From CAZDBA01 sp964503615 (lineage in GTDB: Bacteria > Planctomycetota > Planctomycetia > Pirellulales > Pirellulaceae): DNA of 31,732 nt. Under the pieces are notes generated by a model, which made no database searches, was not told the DNA's origin, and saw only the letters and a list, made by a program, of their open reading frames with translations. Location: assembly GCA_964503615.1 (NCBI GenBank), contig CAZDBA010000043.1:1-31732 (forward strand). Direction: 5' to 3'. Shown here one piece after another: positions 24,257 to 31,732 of this stretch. Both the position numbers and the translations under genes were made by a program. Numbering within the stretch: position 1 is the stretch's first letter; each line of letters starts with the position of its first letter.

Positions 24257-25240
24257 TTACTTGGCTTGGATGGCTTGATTTACCTCGCCTTGTGACACCT
24301 CTTCGGTCGAAGTGGTTTCCTGGGCAGGTGCGGCTTCGATTGCATCTGCACGTATTTGAGTTTCGGCAACGACTCGCTGAGCCAGAACCAATTCTTGCTG
24401 TGTAAAGTAACGCTCGAAATAACCATCCATTCGCTCGACACGATTCTTAGTCAGCAGGAAATCCCAAGACAACTCATCTGAAACGTTCCAAGCTGCTGCT
24501 TGCGCGACGTTTTGAGAAATTTCGTCACTGGCCAACATTTTGCACAACTCGGCGATCTTAGGGTCAGAAGACAAAATCTCAATTGGTGTAACAACGTAAT
24601 CCATTCGAGGTCGTGGGTCTGGTTTGCCGTGCTCCAGGCAAACAGTTTGGACGGTAACTTTTCCGTCACGTCCAGGAGGGATGTTAAAGACTCCGCCGCC
24701 ACCACGATTGCCGCCGCCGAATCCGCCGCCGCCAAATCCGCCGCCGCCGAATCCACCGCCGCCGAGTCCACCGCCGAATCCACCGCCGATTCCTTGGCCG
24801 CCACCAAATCCACCACGACCACCACCGCCACCAAATTGGCCGCCGCCACCAAATTGGCCACCACGTCCGCCGCCAAATTGTTGCTTCAACACAGGAAGTG
24901 CTGCGAATGCAGGCGGTAATGTGATCGCCAAGTGGCGATTTGAATTATTGGTAACGACTAGATTGGATTCTGAAGCGTCTTTGGTTTTAATGACGACTTC
25001 GATGTCACCCGCTGTGATCGCATCGAACATTTCCACCGACTCAAAGCCCTCGACTGCTGTGTCTGTTTTCCAGACCCTCCCCAGCCGCTTTTCCTCAGCG
25101 CGATCCGTTTTAGTTTGCTTGGCAGGCTGAACTGCTTGTTCACCAGTTGGCTCTGCATCCTGGGCAAAGGTAACTGAGACGGCAAACATCATTGCGATCG
25201 CCGCACTGAATCGTAGAGACTGCATAAATTTCGTTCTCAT
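24257..25240 (-). CDS. Secreted glycine-rich protein
   Basis: This 327-residue protein starts at ATG 25240 with GGGAG eight bases upstream. A signal peptide (SLRFSAAIAMMFAVSVTFA) is followed by a charged region, an SHD-like small segment, and about 60 residues of GGGGF/GGGRGG low-complexity sequence (DNA about 24695-24875). The C-terminal domain has VFNIPPGRDGKVTVQTVCLEHGKP, which looks conserved, and a helical end rich in Ala/Glu/Gln. I recognise the general type from planctomycete genomes but know no function. The Gly tract is probably a flexible or scaffold linker. It is monocistronic with its own terminator. Confidence 0.75.
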   Translation of the reverse strand: MRTKFMQSLRFSAAIAMMFAVSVTFAQDAEPTGEQAVQPAKQTKTDRAEEKRLGRVWKTDTAVEGFESVEMFDAITAGDIEVVIKTKDASESNLVVTNNSNRHLAITLPPAFAALPVLKQQFGGGRGGQFGGGGQFGGGGGRGGFGGGQGIGGGFGGGLGGGGFGGGGFGGGGFGGGNRGGGGVFNIPPGRDGKVTVQTVCLEHGKPDPRPRMDYVVTPIEILSSDPKIAELCKMLASDEISQNVAQAAAWNVSDELSWDFLLTKNRVERMDGYFERYFTQQELVLAQRVVAETQIRADAIEAAPAQETTSTEEVSQGEVNQAIQAK

Positions 25241-25861
25241 AAAAGAACTCCCTTACATATAAGAACCGATCGGCTTGCCTTCCGATTCGGCGTGTTCACA
25301 GCACAATTTGACGGCCATTAGTTTATCGAAACAACCGAGCTTCCATAAGAATAGTCGGAATTTGAACCAAGACCAACCAAATTTAGTCCACTAGCCCTCA
25401 GCAACCTCCCAAAAATTGGCACCCCACCGCAATATTTAGCAGCTTAGGTTGACTGGGGCGGGATTCCCCTGCAAATTCGGCATAACGCTAACATCACAAG
25501 GAAAACTCATCGACTGAGGCGTTTCAACCGGACAATCTGTCGCCCTTTTTTATCTCGACTGACTAAGCTAGGCAGATTCACTCGTCGCTCAAACTCTAGG
25601 GGACCTCGATACACTGGGTTCCCAACATCTGTGCGGCGTTTGGTCGCGGGTCAGTAGCCTTGCTTGTCAACGGCAACCATCATGTCAAAAACTTGCATTG
25701 GAAATTACTGAAAATTGCGAGAGATCGCCCAGCGGAGTTTGCAGCAAAAAGAAACTGTCAAAAATTTCGTTTGGGACTTTTTTAAAATTAGTAAAGATCG
25801 TTTAATACTTCATTCGATAGTTACAGATCGCCCCACTAAACCAGCTTAAAGGCAAGAATCA
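25241..25861. other. Intergenic region upstream of the pyrophosphatase gene
   Basis: This 621-base spacer between divergent genes has no credible ORF. The last 120 bases are AT-rich and end in AAAGG eleven bases before the hppA start, so the hppA promoter is probably in 25700-25830. A weak GGGGACC/GGGTTCCC hairpin sits at 25599-25623. A pumping enzyme with a long leader could carry regulation, but I see no recognisable riboswitch. Confidence 0.4.
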
Positions 25862-28306
25862 ATGTCACAAATGCTCCCTAAGAGTATGCCGGCTCCCCAA
25901 ATCATCGCGCTGATTGTTATCGCTTTTACATTAGCTATTCCCACCTCATCGTTTGCCTTTCAAGGTGATGACTCTGGGACGGTAGAGCAAGTCGAAGACT
26001 CAGATGCAGAAAAGGAAACGAATACGTCCAACGAGTCATCGAAAGACAAAGATTCGAGTGGAGCTGTTTCACTTCCATGGGTTTGTTACTTGATTCCAGT
26101 TTTTGGAGTGGTCGGTCTTGGTTTTACTTACTGGAAATCGAAATGGGTTTCTGATCAAGAAGTCGGTACAGAAAAGATGGCGAGAATCGCCACCAATATT
26201 ACCGAAGGCGCAATGTCGTTTCTCAAAGCAGAATACTCTGTGCTTGCAATCTTTGTGATTGCGGTCGGCGCATTACTGGGCTACGCCGCGACCAGTCAAG
26301 GCGAGATGTCATCGCCGTTGATTGCGTTGTCGTTTGGTTTAGGTGCAATCTGTTCTGCTTTGGCTGGCTTCATCGGAATGAAAGTCGCGACCAAAGCAAA
26401 CGTTCGTACAACCAACGCAGCTCGCACCGGTTTGGGAAAAGCTCTAGAGGTTGCGTTCGCTGGTGGTAGTGTCATGGGAATGGGCGTCGTCGGACTGGGC
26501 GTTTTGGGATTGAGCATCTTGTTCATCGTATACGCAGGGGTCTTCGGTCTAGATTCAAAAGATGAAGTAACGCGAGTCATCACCGTGCTGACCGGATTCT
26601 CATTCGGTGCATCATCCATCGCATTGTTTGCACGTGTTGGCGGCGGTATCTATACCAAAGCCGCTGATGTCGGTGCCGATCTGGTTGGAAAGGTCGAAGC
26701 GGGGATCCCAGAAGATCACCCACTTAACCCAGCCACCATCGCAGACAACGTGGGCGACAACGTTGGAGATGTCGCAGGTATGGGTGCGGACCTGTTCGAG
26801 TCTTATGTTGGCTCGATTATTGGAACCATGGTTTTAGGAGCTGCGTTTTACACACTTCCTGAATTTAGTGACGCCAAATTGGCAGCGGTTGTGCTTCCCT
26901 TGCTGCTGGCGGGAATCGGAATTATCACTTCGATTGGCGGTACGTTTTTGGTGAAAGTCAAAGAGGGTGGAAACCCTCATCACGCTTTGAATATAGGCGA
27001 ATTGGTATCGGCGGTTGTTCTTTTAGGTTTGACCTATCTGGTAATTGTCGCCACGCTTCCCCCGTCATGGGAATTCGCCAGCATGGGTGAAACGCAAACG
27101 ATCACCGCTAACGGTGTCTTCTTTGCGATCCTGTTCGGCTTAGGTGCTGGATTAGGAATTGGAAAAATCACTGAGTTCTATACTGGAACCGGAACACCGC
27201 CAGTCAAGTCGATTGTTCGTCAATCGCGAACCGGTTCAGCGACTAATATCATTTCCGGTTTAGGCGTTGGCATGATGTCCACTGCCATTCCGATCCTGAT
27301 CATTGCAACAGCAATCATCGGTGCCTTCTATTTTGCTGGACTGTATGGAATTGCGATCGCGGCAGTTGGAATGCTTTCCAATACAGGTATCCAATTGGCG
27401 GTCGATGCTTACGGTCCGATCTCGGACAACGCGGGCGGTATTGCCGAGATGGCAGAACTGGAACCGGAAGTTCGCGAACGCACGGACAAATTGGACGCAG
27501 TTGGAAACACAACCGCAGCGATCGGAAAAGGATTTGCGATTGGCTCTGCGGCTTTGACCGCGTTGGCTTTATTCGCAGCATTCATGACAACCTACAATGC
27601 AACTCACCCGGACACCCCGATCGAGGCGATCAGCATCACCGATCCGTTTGTGATGGCATCGTTGTTTGTGGGTGCGATGTTACCGTTTCTGTTTTCAGCA
27701 CTTTCCATGAACGCTGTGGGACGCGCGGCGATGGCGATGATCCAGGAAGTACGTCGTCAGTTCAAAGATATCCCTGAACTTAAAGCGGCTTTGAACGTGA
27801 TGAACAAAAACGAAGGCAAAGCTTTCTCCAGTTGGTCAGAAGCCGATCAAAAAACTTTCGAAGCGGCAGATGGAAAAGCGGAGTACGGCAAGTGTGTTGC
27901 GATCTCAACAAAAGCCTCGATTCGCGAAATGATCGTTCCTGGTCTTGTCGCTGTTCTCGTTCCCGTTGCGTTTGGATTCTTGCCTCGCTTGATCCAGGGC
28001 TGGGATAATCCAAGTAACACCAACGCGTTGATGCTTGGCGGATTGCTCGCTGGCGTGACCGTGAGTGGTGTCTTGATGGCACTCTTCCAATCGAACGCAG
28101 GTGGAGCTTGGGATAACGCCAAAAAGATGATCGAAGAAGGTTTCGAAGTCGACGGTGAAAAGCTTGGAAAGGGCTCCGAAGCTCACAAGGCTGCGGTCGT
28201 TGGCGATACCGTCGGTGATCCGTTCAAAGACACTTCAGGCCCATCGTTGAACATTTTGCTCAAGCTAATGAGCGTGGTCGCTTTGGTCATTGCGACTTTG
28301 ATCTAG
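25862..28306 (+). CDS. hppA: Membrane-bound ion-translocating pyrophosphatase, K+-dependent type
   Basis: This 814-residue integral membrane pump hydrolyses PPi and moves H+ or Na+. The family core is complete: GTEKMARIATNITEGAMSFL, the substrate site ADVGADLVGKVE with DNVGDNVGD near residues 294-302, DAYGPISDNAGGIAEMAE, and the C-terminal DTVGDPFKDTSGPSLN. The K+-sensor segment is GNTTAAIGKG with Ala552, where K+-independent pumps have Lys, so this enzyme should need K+. H+ versus Na+ specificity cannot be settled. The N-terminus adds a signal-peptide-like helix (IIALIVIAFTLAIPTSSFAF) and a Glu/Asp/Ser-rich linker before the first core helix. A strong terminator follows. Confidence 0.96.
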   Translation: MSQMLPKSMPAPQIIALIVIAFTLAIPTSSFAFQGDDSGTVEQVEDSDAEKETNTSNESSKDKDSSGAVSLPWVCYLIPVFGVVGLGFTYWKSKWVSDQEVGTEKMARIATNITEGAMSFLKAEYSVLAIFVIAVGALLGYAATSQGEMSSPLIALSFGLGAICSALAGFIGMKVATKANVRTTNAARTGLGKALEVAFAGGSVMGMGVVGLGVLGLSILFIVYAGVFGLDSKDEVTRVITVLTGFSFGASSIALFARVGGGIYTKAADVGADLVGKVEAGIPEDHPLNPATIADNVGDNVGDVAGMGADLFESYVGSIIGTMVLGAAFYTLPEFSDAKLAAVVLPLLLAGIGIITSIGGTFLVKVKEGGNPHHALNIGELVSAVVLLGLTYLVIVATLPPSWEFASMGETQTITANGVFFAILFGLGAGLGIGKITEFYTGTGTPPVKSIVRQSRTGSATNIISGLGVGMMSTAIPILIIATAIIGAFYFAGLYGIAIAAVGMLSNTGIQLAVDAYGPISDNAGGIAEMAELEPEVRERTDKLDAVGNTTAAIGKGFAIGSAALTALALFAAFMTTYNATHPDTPIEAISITDPFVMASLFVGAMLPFLFSALSMNAVGRAAMAMIQEVRRQFKDIPELKAALNVMNKNEGKAFSSWSEADQKTFEAADGKAEYGKCVAISTKASIREMIVPGLVAVLVPVAFGFLPRLIQGWDNPSNTNALMLGGLLAGVTVSGVLMALFQSNAGGAWDNAKKMIEEGFEVDGEKLGKGSEAHKAAVVGDTVGDPFKDTSGPSLNILLKLMSVVALVIATLI

Positions 28307-28638
28307 TCTTATTCAGAACACAGAGGGCAGGGAGTTTCCTGCCCTTTTTTTGTATGATTCCGCGCCTTCGCAAATTCTGTGGCTCCGCTCAAGCGTCGCT
28401 CTCCTGCCAAAGCCTCTGGAAACTATCTTGTGCGACTGAACCGGCGAATTAGAGTATTGATCCAAGGCAAATGGTGTCCGAATTAGGCGCACTAAAAGCC
28501 ACAGTTCTTATTATTTTGTTCCGCAATTCTTCAAATAGCGATTTGCTGTACGGTTCAGATTACATAAAATCAATCGGTAGGCCCAAATACGTGGCTTTGT
28601 TATGACGAAGCTTCGAGTCGAATATCAGGAGAGCAAAC
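28307..28638. other. Intergenic region between hppA and the TPR protein gene
   Basis: The spacer contains the hppA terminator at 28325-28351. The remainder has no ORF of note and should contain the promoter of the TPR gene. CAGGAGAG, about six bases before 28639, is that gene's ribosome site. Confidence 0.5.
28325..28351 (+). terminator. Rho-independent terminator of hppA
   Basis: GGGCAGG (28325-28331) pairs with CCTGCCC (28338-28344), with a six-base loop and seven T immediately after. It lies 18 bases past the stop codon. It is a textbook intrinsic terminator. Confidence 0.92.
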
Positions 28639-30447
28639 ATGCCCCAAACCCAACTTCTTTTCAGCTGGCTCCTCGGAGTCATGTTAGCGTTTACTGTTTG
28701 TCTGAATAACACATCGTTCGGGCAGGAAACTGAAACAGAACCTCAAACCGAGCAAGAGCAGGGCGATGACTCTGAGGAAATGCAGGAGCAAGAGGACAAA
28801 AAAACGCTGCAGGAAAAGCGAGAAAAGAACGAAGGCCAAGAAGACCTTGATAAAGCGTTCGATCTAAAGATTTCTGCACAGTCTACTCGTGACTTTGACA
28901 AGGTCTGTGATCTTTGCGAGTCGGCGATTGAAAAGGGGCTAAACGAAGACTCCGAAACACAGGCCAAAGAACTGTGGGCAGCGACGTTGATGGAACACGC
29001 GGAAGAACTGACCAACAGGATCTTGCCTCCGAATCAAGATCGCCGCTGGAAAGTTTATCGTCGCGAAGCGTTGAGCCGATTGAACAAAGCGATCGAATTG
29101 AATCCTGAGTCGTTCGAAGCTCACCTGATGGTCGGAAAACTTAGCGCTTTGGACAACGCCAACCAGGCAGAGGGTCGCGAAGCGATCATGAAAGCGGTCG
29201 AACTGGCAGGCGACGACTCACGAAAACTCTCAGAAGCTTTGATGCTGCGTGGTGCCATGGCCGACGACGAAGCAAGCCGATTGGCCGACTTTAACCAGGC
29301 AGTAAAAATCGACCCTGCTAATATCGAAGCGATTCGTGCTCGAGGTGCTCAATATTTGCGAATGGGTGAAACGGACAAAGCGATCAGCGACTTTCGCGAT
29401 TGGATCGAGCTTGAGCCGGAGAACTTTTCGGCACACTTCGCACTGGTTCAAACCTTGATGGCGACTGAGAAACTTGAGGACGCGGTCGACAGTCTGGGAG
29501 ATGCGATCAAAGCCAACCCGACAGACGATCAAAAGACAAGGGCTTACTCACTTCGAAGTCGCTTGAACTTGCAACTCGAAAATTACGACGAAGCCTACGA
29601 TGACGCCAGCGAGGCACTCAAGATCAATCAGGATGATGTCGAAGCATTGATGACACGCGCCACGGTACAGTCTGAACGCTCGAAACTGGAAGAGGCACTC
29701 AGTGATGTTAACCGTGTACTGGACGCTCAGCCCGGTTTGGTGCGAGCAATCTGGATGCGTTCGATCATCGCTGGACAGATGAATGATTTTGATTTGGCGA
29801 TCAAGGACATCAAAGTTCTCGTTGACGACGATCCACGAAATCCGATGCTCAAGCAACAACTTGCGATGCTCTACAACGCAGCCGACGAACCGGAAAAGTC
29901 AGTCAAGATCTATGACGATCTGGTGGAGTTGGCTCCAGAGGATGCGTCCATGTTTCGCGGTCGTGGAGATGCATATCTGAGTTTGAGCGAGCACGAAAAA
30001 GCGGTTGCAGATTACGACGAAGCGTTGGATATCGATCCTGAGGATTCGGGTGTGATGAACAATCTTGCTTGGGTTTTGGCGACCTCGCCAGACGAATCTG
30101 TTCGCGATGGAGAACGTGCAGTTGAACTGGCGACCAAAGCAGCCGAGCTAACCGAATTCGAACTGCCTCATATTCTCAGTACGCTTGCTTCCGGATACGC
30201 CGAGATGGGTGACTTTGAGAAAGCTCGAGAGTGGGCAGAAAAAGCGGTTAACCTTTCCGAAGACGAAGAGCAGAAGAAAGGGCTTAACGAAGAATTGGAA
30301 AGGTACAAGCTTGACAAGCCATGGCGTGAAGACCAACTCAAAGAGTTGGAAGAGAAGCGCGAGAAAATGAAAGAATCCGATTCTGATGAAGACGATTCAA
30401 AGTCAGATAAAGATTCTGACTCCAAAGACAAAGACTCCGACGCCTAA
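28639..30447 (+). CDS. Exported TPR-repeat protein
   Basis: This 602-residue protein has a signal peptide (LLFSWLLGVMLAFTVCLNNTSFG) and a strongly acidic Glu/Gln/Asp region to about residue 70. About ten tetratricopeptide repeats follow between residues 75 and 545, seen as units such as ALSRLNKAIELNPESFEAHL, AYDDASEALKINQDDVEALM and AVADYDEALDIDPEDSGVMN. The last 40 residues are Lys/Asp/Ser-rich and probably disordered. TPRs bind proteins, so a periplasmic scaffold role is likely; no enzyme domain is visible. The pterin dehydratase gene follows after 21 bases. Confidence 0.85.
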   Translation: MPQTQLLFSWLLGVMLAFTVCLNNTSFGQETETEPQTEQEQGDDSEEMQEQEDKKTLQEKREKNEGQEDLDKAFDLKISAQSTRDFDKVCDLCESAIEKGLNEDSETQAKELWAATLMEHAEELTNRILPPNQDRRWKVYRREALSRLNKAIELNPESFEAHLMVGKLSALDNANQAEGREAIMKAVELAGDDSRKLSEALMLRGAMADDEASRLADFNQAVKIDPANIEAIRARGAQYLRMGETDKAISDFRDWIELEPENFSAHFALVQTLMATEKLEDAVDSLGDAIKANPTDDQKTRAYSLRSRLNLQLENYDEAYDDASEALKINQDDVEALMTRATVQSERSKLEEALSDVNRVLDAQPGLVRAIWMRSIIAGQMNDFDLAIKDIKVLVDDDPRNPMLKQQLAMLYNAADEPEKSVKIYDDLVELAPEDASMFRGRGDAYLSLSEHEKAVADYDEALDIDPEDSGVMNNLAWVLATSPDESVRDGERAVELATKAAELTEFELPHILSTLASGYAEMGDFEKAREWAEKAVNLSEDEEQKKGLNEELERYKLDKPWREDQLKELEEKREKMKESDSDEDDSKSDKDSDSKDKDSDA

Positions 30448-30468
30448 ACGTTTTGCAAGGTTACTCCA

Positions 30469-30831
30469 TTGGAAATCCAAGATTCATCAAAGCTGGTCCA
30501 AAAAAAATGTGAACCGTGCGAGGGTGGGATCGATCCCTGCCCTTTGCCCTATGTTCGTGACCAACTTGAAAAACTACCCGGTTGGTATTTAACCAATGAC
30601 AACCAACGGATTCGAAAAGATTGGACCGTAAAAGATTTCATGGCGGGCTTGGCGTTCTTTCAAGCCGTCGCGGTATTAGCCGAGGAAGACGGCCACCACC
30701 CGGACTTGCATCTGGAAAATTACAAGGATCTGTCGATCGAACTTTGGTCGCACGCGATCAGTGGACTTTCTGAGAACGACTTTATTCTCGCGGCCAAAAT
30801 CGACCAGTTGCCGATCGAGCTCGAATCCTAA
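30469..30831 (+). CDS. phhB: Pterin-4a-carbinolamine dehydratase (PCD/DCoH family)
   Basis: This 120-residue protein dehydrates 4a-hydroxytetrahydrobiopterin, recycling the pterin cofactor of aromatic amino acid hydroxylases. The family signature is present: EEDGHHPDLHLENYKDLSIELWSHA, with the adjacent histidines, the central Tyr/Trp and the later His, ending with LAAKID. The start is TTG 30469 with AAGG nine bases upstream. A Cys pair in KKCEPCEGG near the N-terminus is also seen in many bacterial members. It lies 21 bases after the TPR gene and is probably co-transcribed. No phenylalanine hydroxylase gene is in the window; the protein may serve molybdopterin or other pterin metabolism. Confidence 0.9.
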   Translation: MEIQDSSKLVQKKCEPCEGGIDPCPLPYVRDQLEKLPGWYLTNDNQRIRKDWTVKDFMAGLAFFQAVAVLAEEDGHHPDLHLENYKDLSIELWSHAISGLSENDFILAAKIDQLPIELES

Positions 30832-30834
30832 GTA

Positions 30835-30866
30835 GCACGCCTCTCCGAGGGCGTTAGTACTCGCCT
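30835..30866 (+). repeat. Dispersed repeat, copy 2
   Basis: It begins GCACGCCTCTCCGAGG and ends GTTAGTACTCGCCT, starting four bases after the phhB stop. It is the inverted partner of 4918-4946. The CGCCTC-TCC-GAGG hairpin within it could serve as a weak terminator. Confidence 0.5.
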
Positions 30867-31033
30867 AGATGTCCTCGTCACCTTTCTGTGCTTGCTTCAA
30901 GGCAAGCACTTCAGGAGTAGCACCCTAATAGTTGCCCTGCAACACTCGATACTGGGCACGTGGCTAACTGCCCAGGCGGGAGTCACCCCCGCTAGTCAAA
31001 CAGACCTTGCCAACCCGCACGTGTATCGCATTG
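30867..31033. other. Non-coding stretch with hairpins
   Basis: No credible gene is present. An eight-pair perfect hairpin GTGCTTGC/GCAAGCAC (30888-30895 with 30902-30909) and a weaker TGGGCA/TGCCCA inverted pair (about 30955-30977) are visible. Neither has a T-run. They lie between the end of phhB and the end of the convergent membrane ORF, so they may act as transcription barriers or be repeat remains. Confidence 0.35.
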
Positions 31034-31300
31034 TTATGTCGCAATTGTTTCCACATCTGTGTTTCGAAGCCGATTGGCGCCGGCGACAAGTCCAATTGTG
31101 AGTCCCAAGATGGCGAAAAACAAGGGTGCCGGTGGACCCCAGCCGCCAAACAAAAGCCAAAGAGTCACAGATAAGAATGCGCCAAATGTCAGGCCAGCCG
31201 CAACATGAAAAACAAAGTGAAGTGTTCTATCGACGCAGGCGCCCCGGGCCATTATGTAGAGAAGGCTGGTCAACGAGGCGACTAGCCAGAGCCAGAACAA
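31034..31300 (-). CDS. Hydrophobic membrane-protein segment (88 residues), 3' part of a possibly split gene
   Basis: It has three hydrophobic helices (FWLWLVASLTSLLYIMA, FHVAAGLTFGAFLSVTLWLLF, APLFFAILGLTIGLVAGA) and a short polar tail. The TTG 'start' at 31300 has no ribosome site. It lies in the same frame as the ORF 31316-31615, which ends at a single TGA (31318-31316) five sense codons earlier. The simplest reading is one four-helix membrane protein split by one stop codon; a translationally coupled pair is the alternative. I recognise no family. Confidence 0.5.
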   Translation of the reverse strand: MFWLWLVASLTSLLYIMARGACVDRTLHFVFHVAAGLTFGAFLSVTLWLLFGGWGPPAPLFFAILGLTIGLVAGANRLRNTDVETIAT

Positions 31301-31315
31301 TAGTTCAAGCAGGAG

Positions 31316-31615
31316 TCAGTCCCACCGAAAAACGATTGCAATTTTAGAGTCATCGGGTTGTTTGTTCGGGAGACTGTTGAAAGTCTCAGTGAAGTACTTG
31401 TAGTCAGGAACTGCTGGCGGTTTCCAGATGGCGTTGACCGGAAGGTTTTCGATGAATGTACCAGCATTGGAAGTAGTTAGTTGAGCCTCCCATTGGCCAC
31501 GAAACGACGTCGCGATCAGCATTCCGAAAATTGCGGCAATAAACATGCTACGAATGACCGATACTGCAGTACGATCACTGTGACTTACGCGTGGTGAAAG
31601 AGGTTGGATTTTCAC
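31316..31615 (-). CDS. Membrane-anchored protein segment (99 residues), 5' part of a possibly split gene
   Basis: The GTG start at 31615 gives a polar N-region, one membrane helix (SMFIAAIFGMLIATSF) and a soluble portion ending KIAIVFRWD before the TGA. Past the TGA the same frame continues LLLELLFWLWLVASL, which would be the second helix. One base change from TGG to TGA would explain the break. No ribosome site stands out, and an internal Met24 could also be the start. The function is unknown. Confidence 0.5.
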   Translation of the reverse strand: MKIQPLSPRVSHSDRTAVSVIRSMFIAAIFGMLIATSFRGQWEAQLTTSNAGTFIENLPVNAIWKPPAVPDYKYFTETFNSLPNKQPDDSKIAIVFRWD

Positions 31616-31732
31616 ACCGCAAAACAGCCCGTGATCATAACATTGCGAGAAGCGACATAACGTCCGCGATAACCGAGCCGCGGGTGATGTTGATTTTGTC
31701 GGAGCGGATGAAATAGCGAAGCTATTCGCGGA
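31616..31732. other. Terminal non-coding stretch
   Basis: This is the upstream flank of the membrane ORF. I see nothing recognisable apart from a short TAGCGAAGCTA-type inverted repeat near the edge; a gene could start just outside. Confidence 0.3.

Noticed and set aside
24624..25130. Proline-rich plus-strand frame
   Set aside because: It is the complement of the glycine-rich tract in the minus-strand secreted protein, which has a signal peptide, a ribosome site and a terminator.
25417..25432. Sigma-54-like TGGCAC...GC promoter
   Set aside because: The distance between the GG and GC elements is one base short and no activator site or gene supports it.
31316..31318. TGA as a second selenocysteine codon
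   Set aside because: There is no SECIS-like hairpin with a G/U loop after it, no Cys or redox motif, and the position is the edge of a membrane helix.
1..31732. CRISPR arrays, tRNA or rRNA genes, transposases, prophage
   Set aside because: I looked for regular direct repeats with spacers, cloverleaf motifs and the relevant protein motifs and found none.

Overview
The window looks like draft chromosome from a planctomycete, probably of the Pirellulales/Rhodopirellula kind. The inference rests on content: a secreted protein ending in two GDIN-type dockerin repeats, a DUF11-repeat membrane protein, an SHD1-like/HEAT secreted protein, a glycine-rich secreted protein, a secreted TPR protein, a fused MFS/spermidine-synthase-like protein and a membrane pyrophosphatase. 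GC content is moderate and TTG starts are frequent. Two runs of exactly 100 N (12331-12430 and 13584-13683) are scaffold joins.

Layout. 1-3765 (minus): the 5' stub of an exported protein, then a compact operon dmpE-dmpF-dmpG-dmpH. These are the lower meta-cleavage enzymes that turn 4-oxalocrotonate or 2-hydroxypenta-2,4-dienoate into pyruvate and acetyl-CoA. The ring-cleavage genes are not in the window. 4125-4892 (plus): a DUF481 outer-membrane barrel. 4987-5529 (plus): an AhpD-like redox protein whose reading frame is crossed by a TGA at 5203. All four AhpD catalytic positions keep their spacing if that TGA is selenocysteine, and a SECIS-like hairpin with a GGUCU loop follows it. Ordinary gene calling would split this gene. 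5567-9100 (minus): dnaE. 9101-9614: a spacer with a candidate structured RNA and a possible 49-residue membrane peptide.

9615-12191 (plus): the DUF11-repeat protein. 12192-14031: an unstable-looking region with a dockerin protein flanked on both sides by related copies of a dispersed repeat; both scaffold gaps fall here. 14032-14376 (minus): a stand-alone AtuA C-terminal-like domain. 14539-19675 (plus): a YyaL-type thioredoxin-fold protein, a RidA-family protein, a DinB-family protein, and an ABC ATPase/permease pair with a 4-bp overlap. 19706-22765 (minus): the fused MFS/spermidine-synthase-like protein. 22972-24114 (plus): the SHD1/HEAT protein. 24257-25240 (minus): the glycine-rich secreted protein with a strong terminator. 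25862-28306 (plus): a K+-dependent-type membrane pyrophosphatase with a terminator. 28639-30831 (plus): the secreted TPR protein and a pterin-4a-carbinolamine dehydratase. 31034-31615 (minus): two membrane-protein ORFs in one frame separated by a single TGA.

The strongest candidate for something overlooked is the selenocysteine AhpD-like protein at 4987-5529. Secondary candidates are the structured RNA near 9186-9326, the isolated dmpEFGH operon and the dispersed repeats around the dockerin gene. I saw no tRNA, rRNA, CRISPR array, transposase or phage gene.
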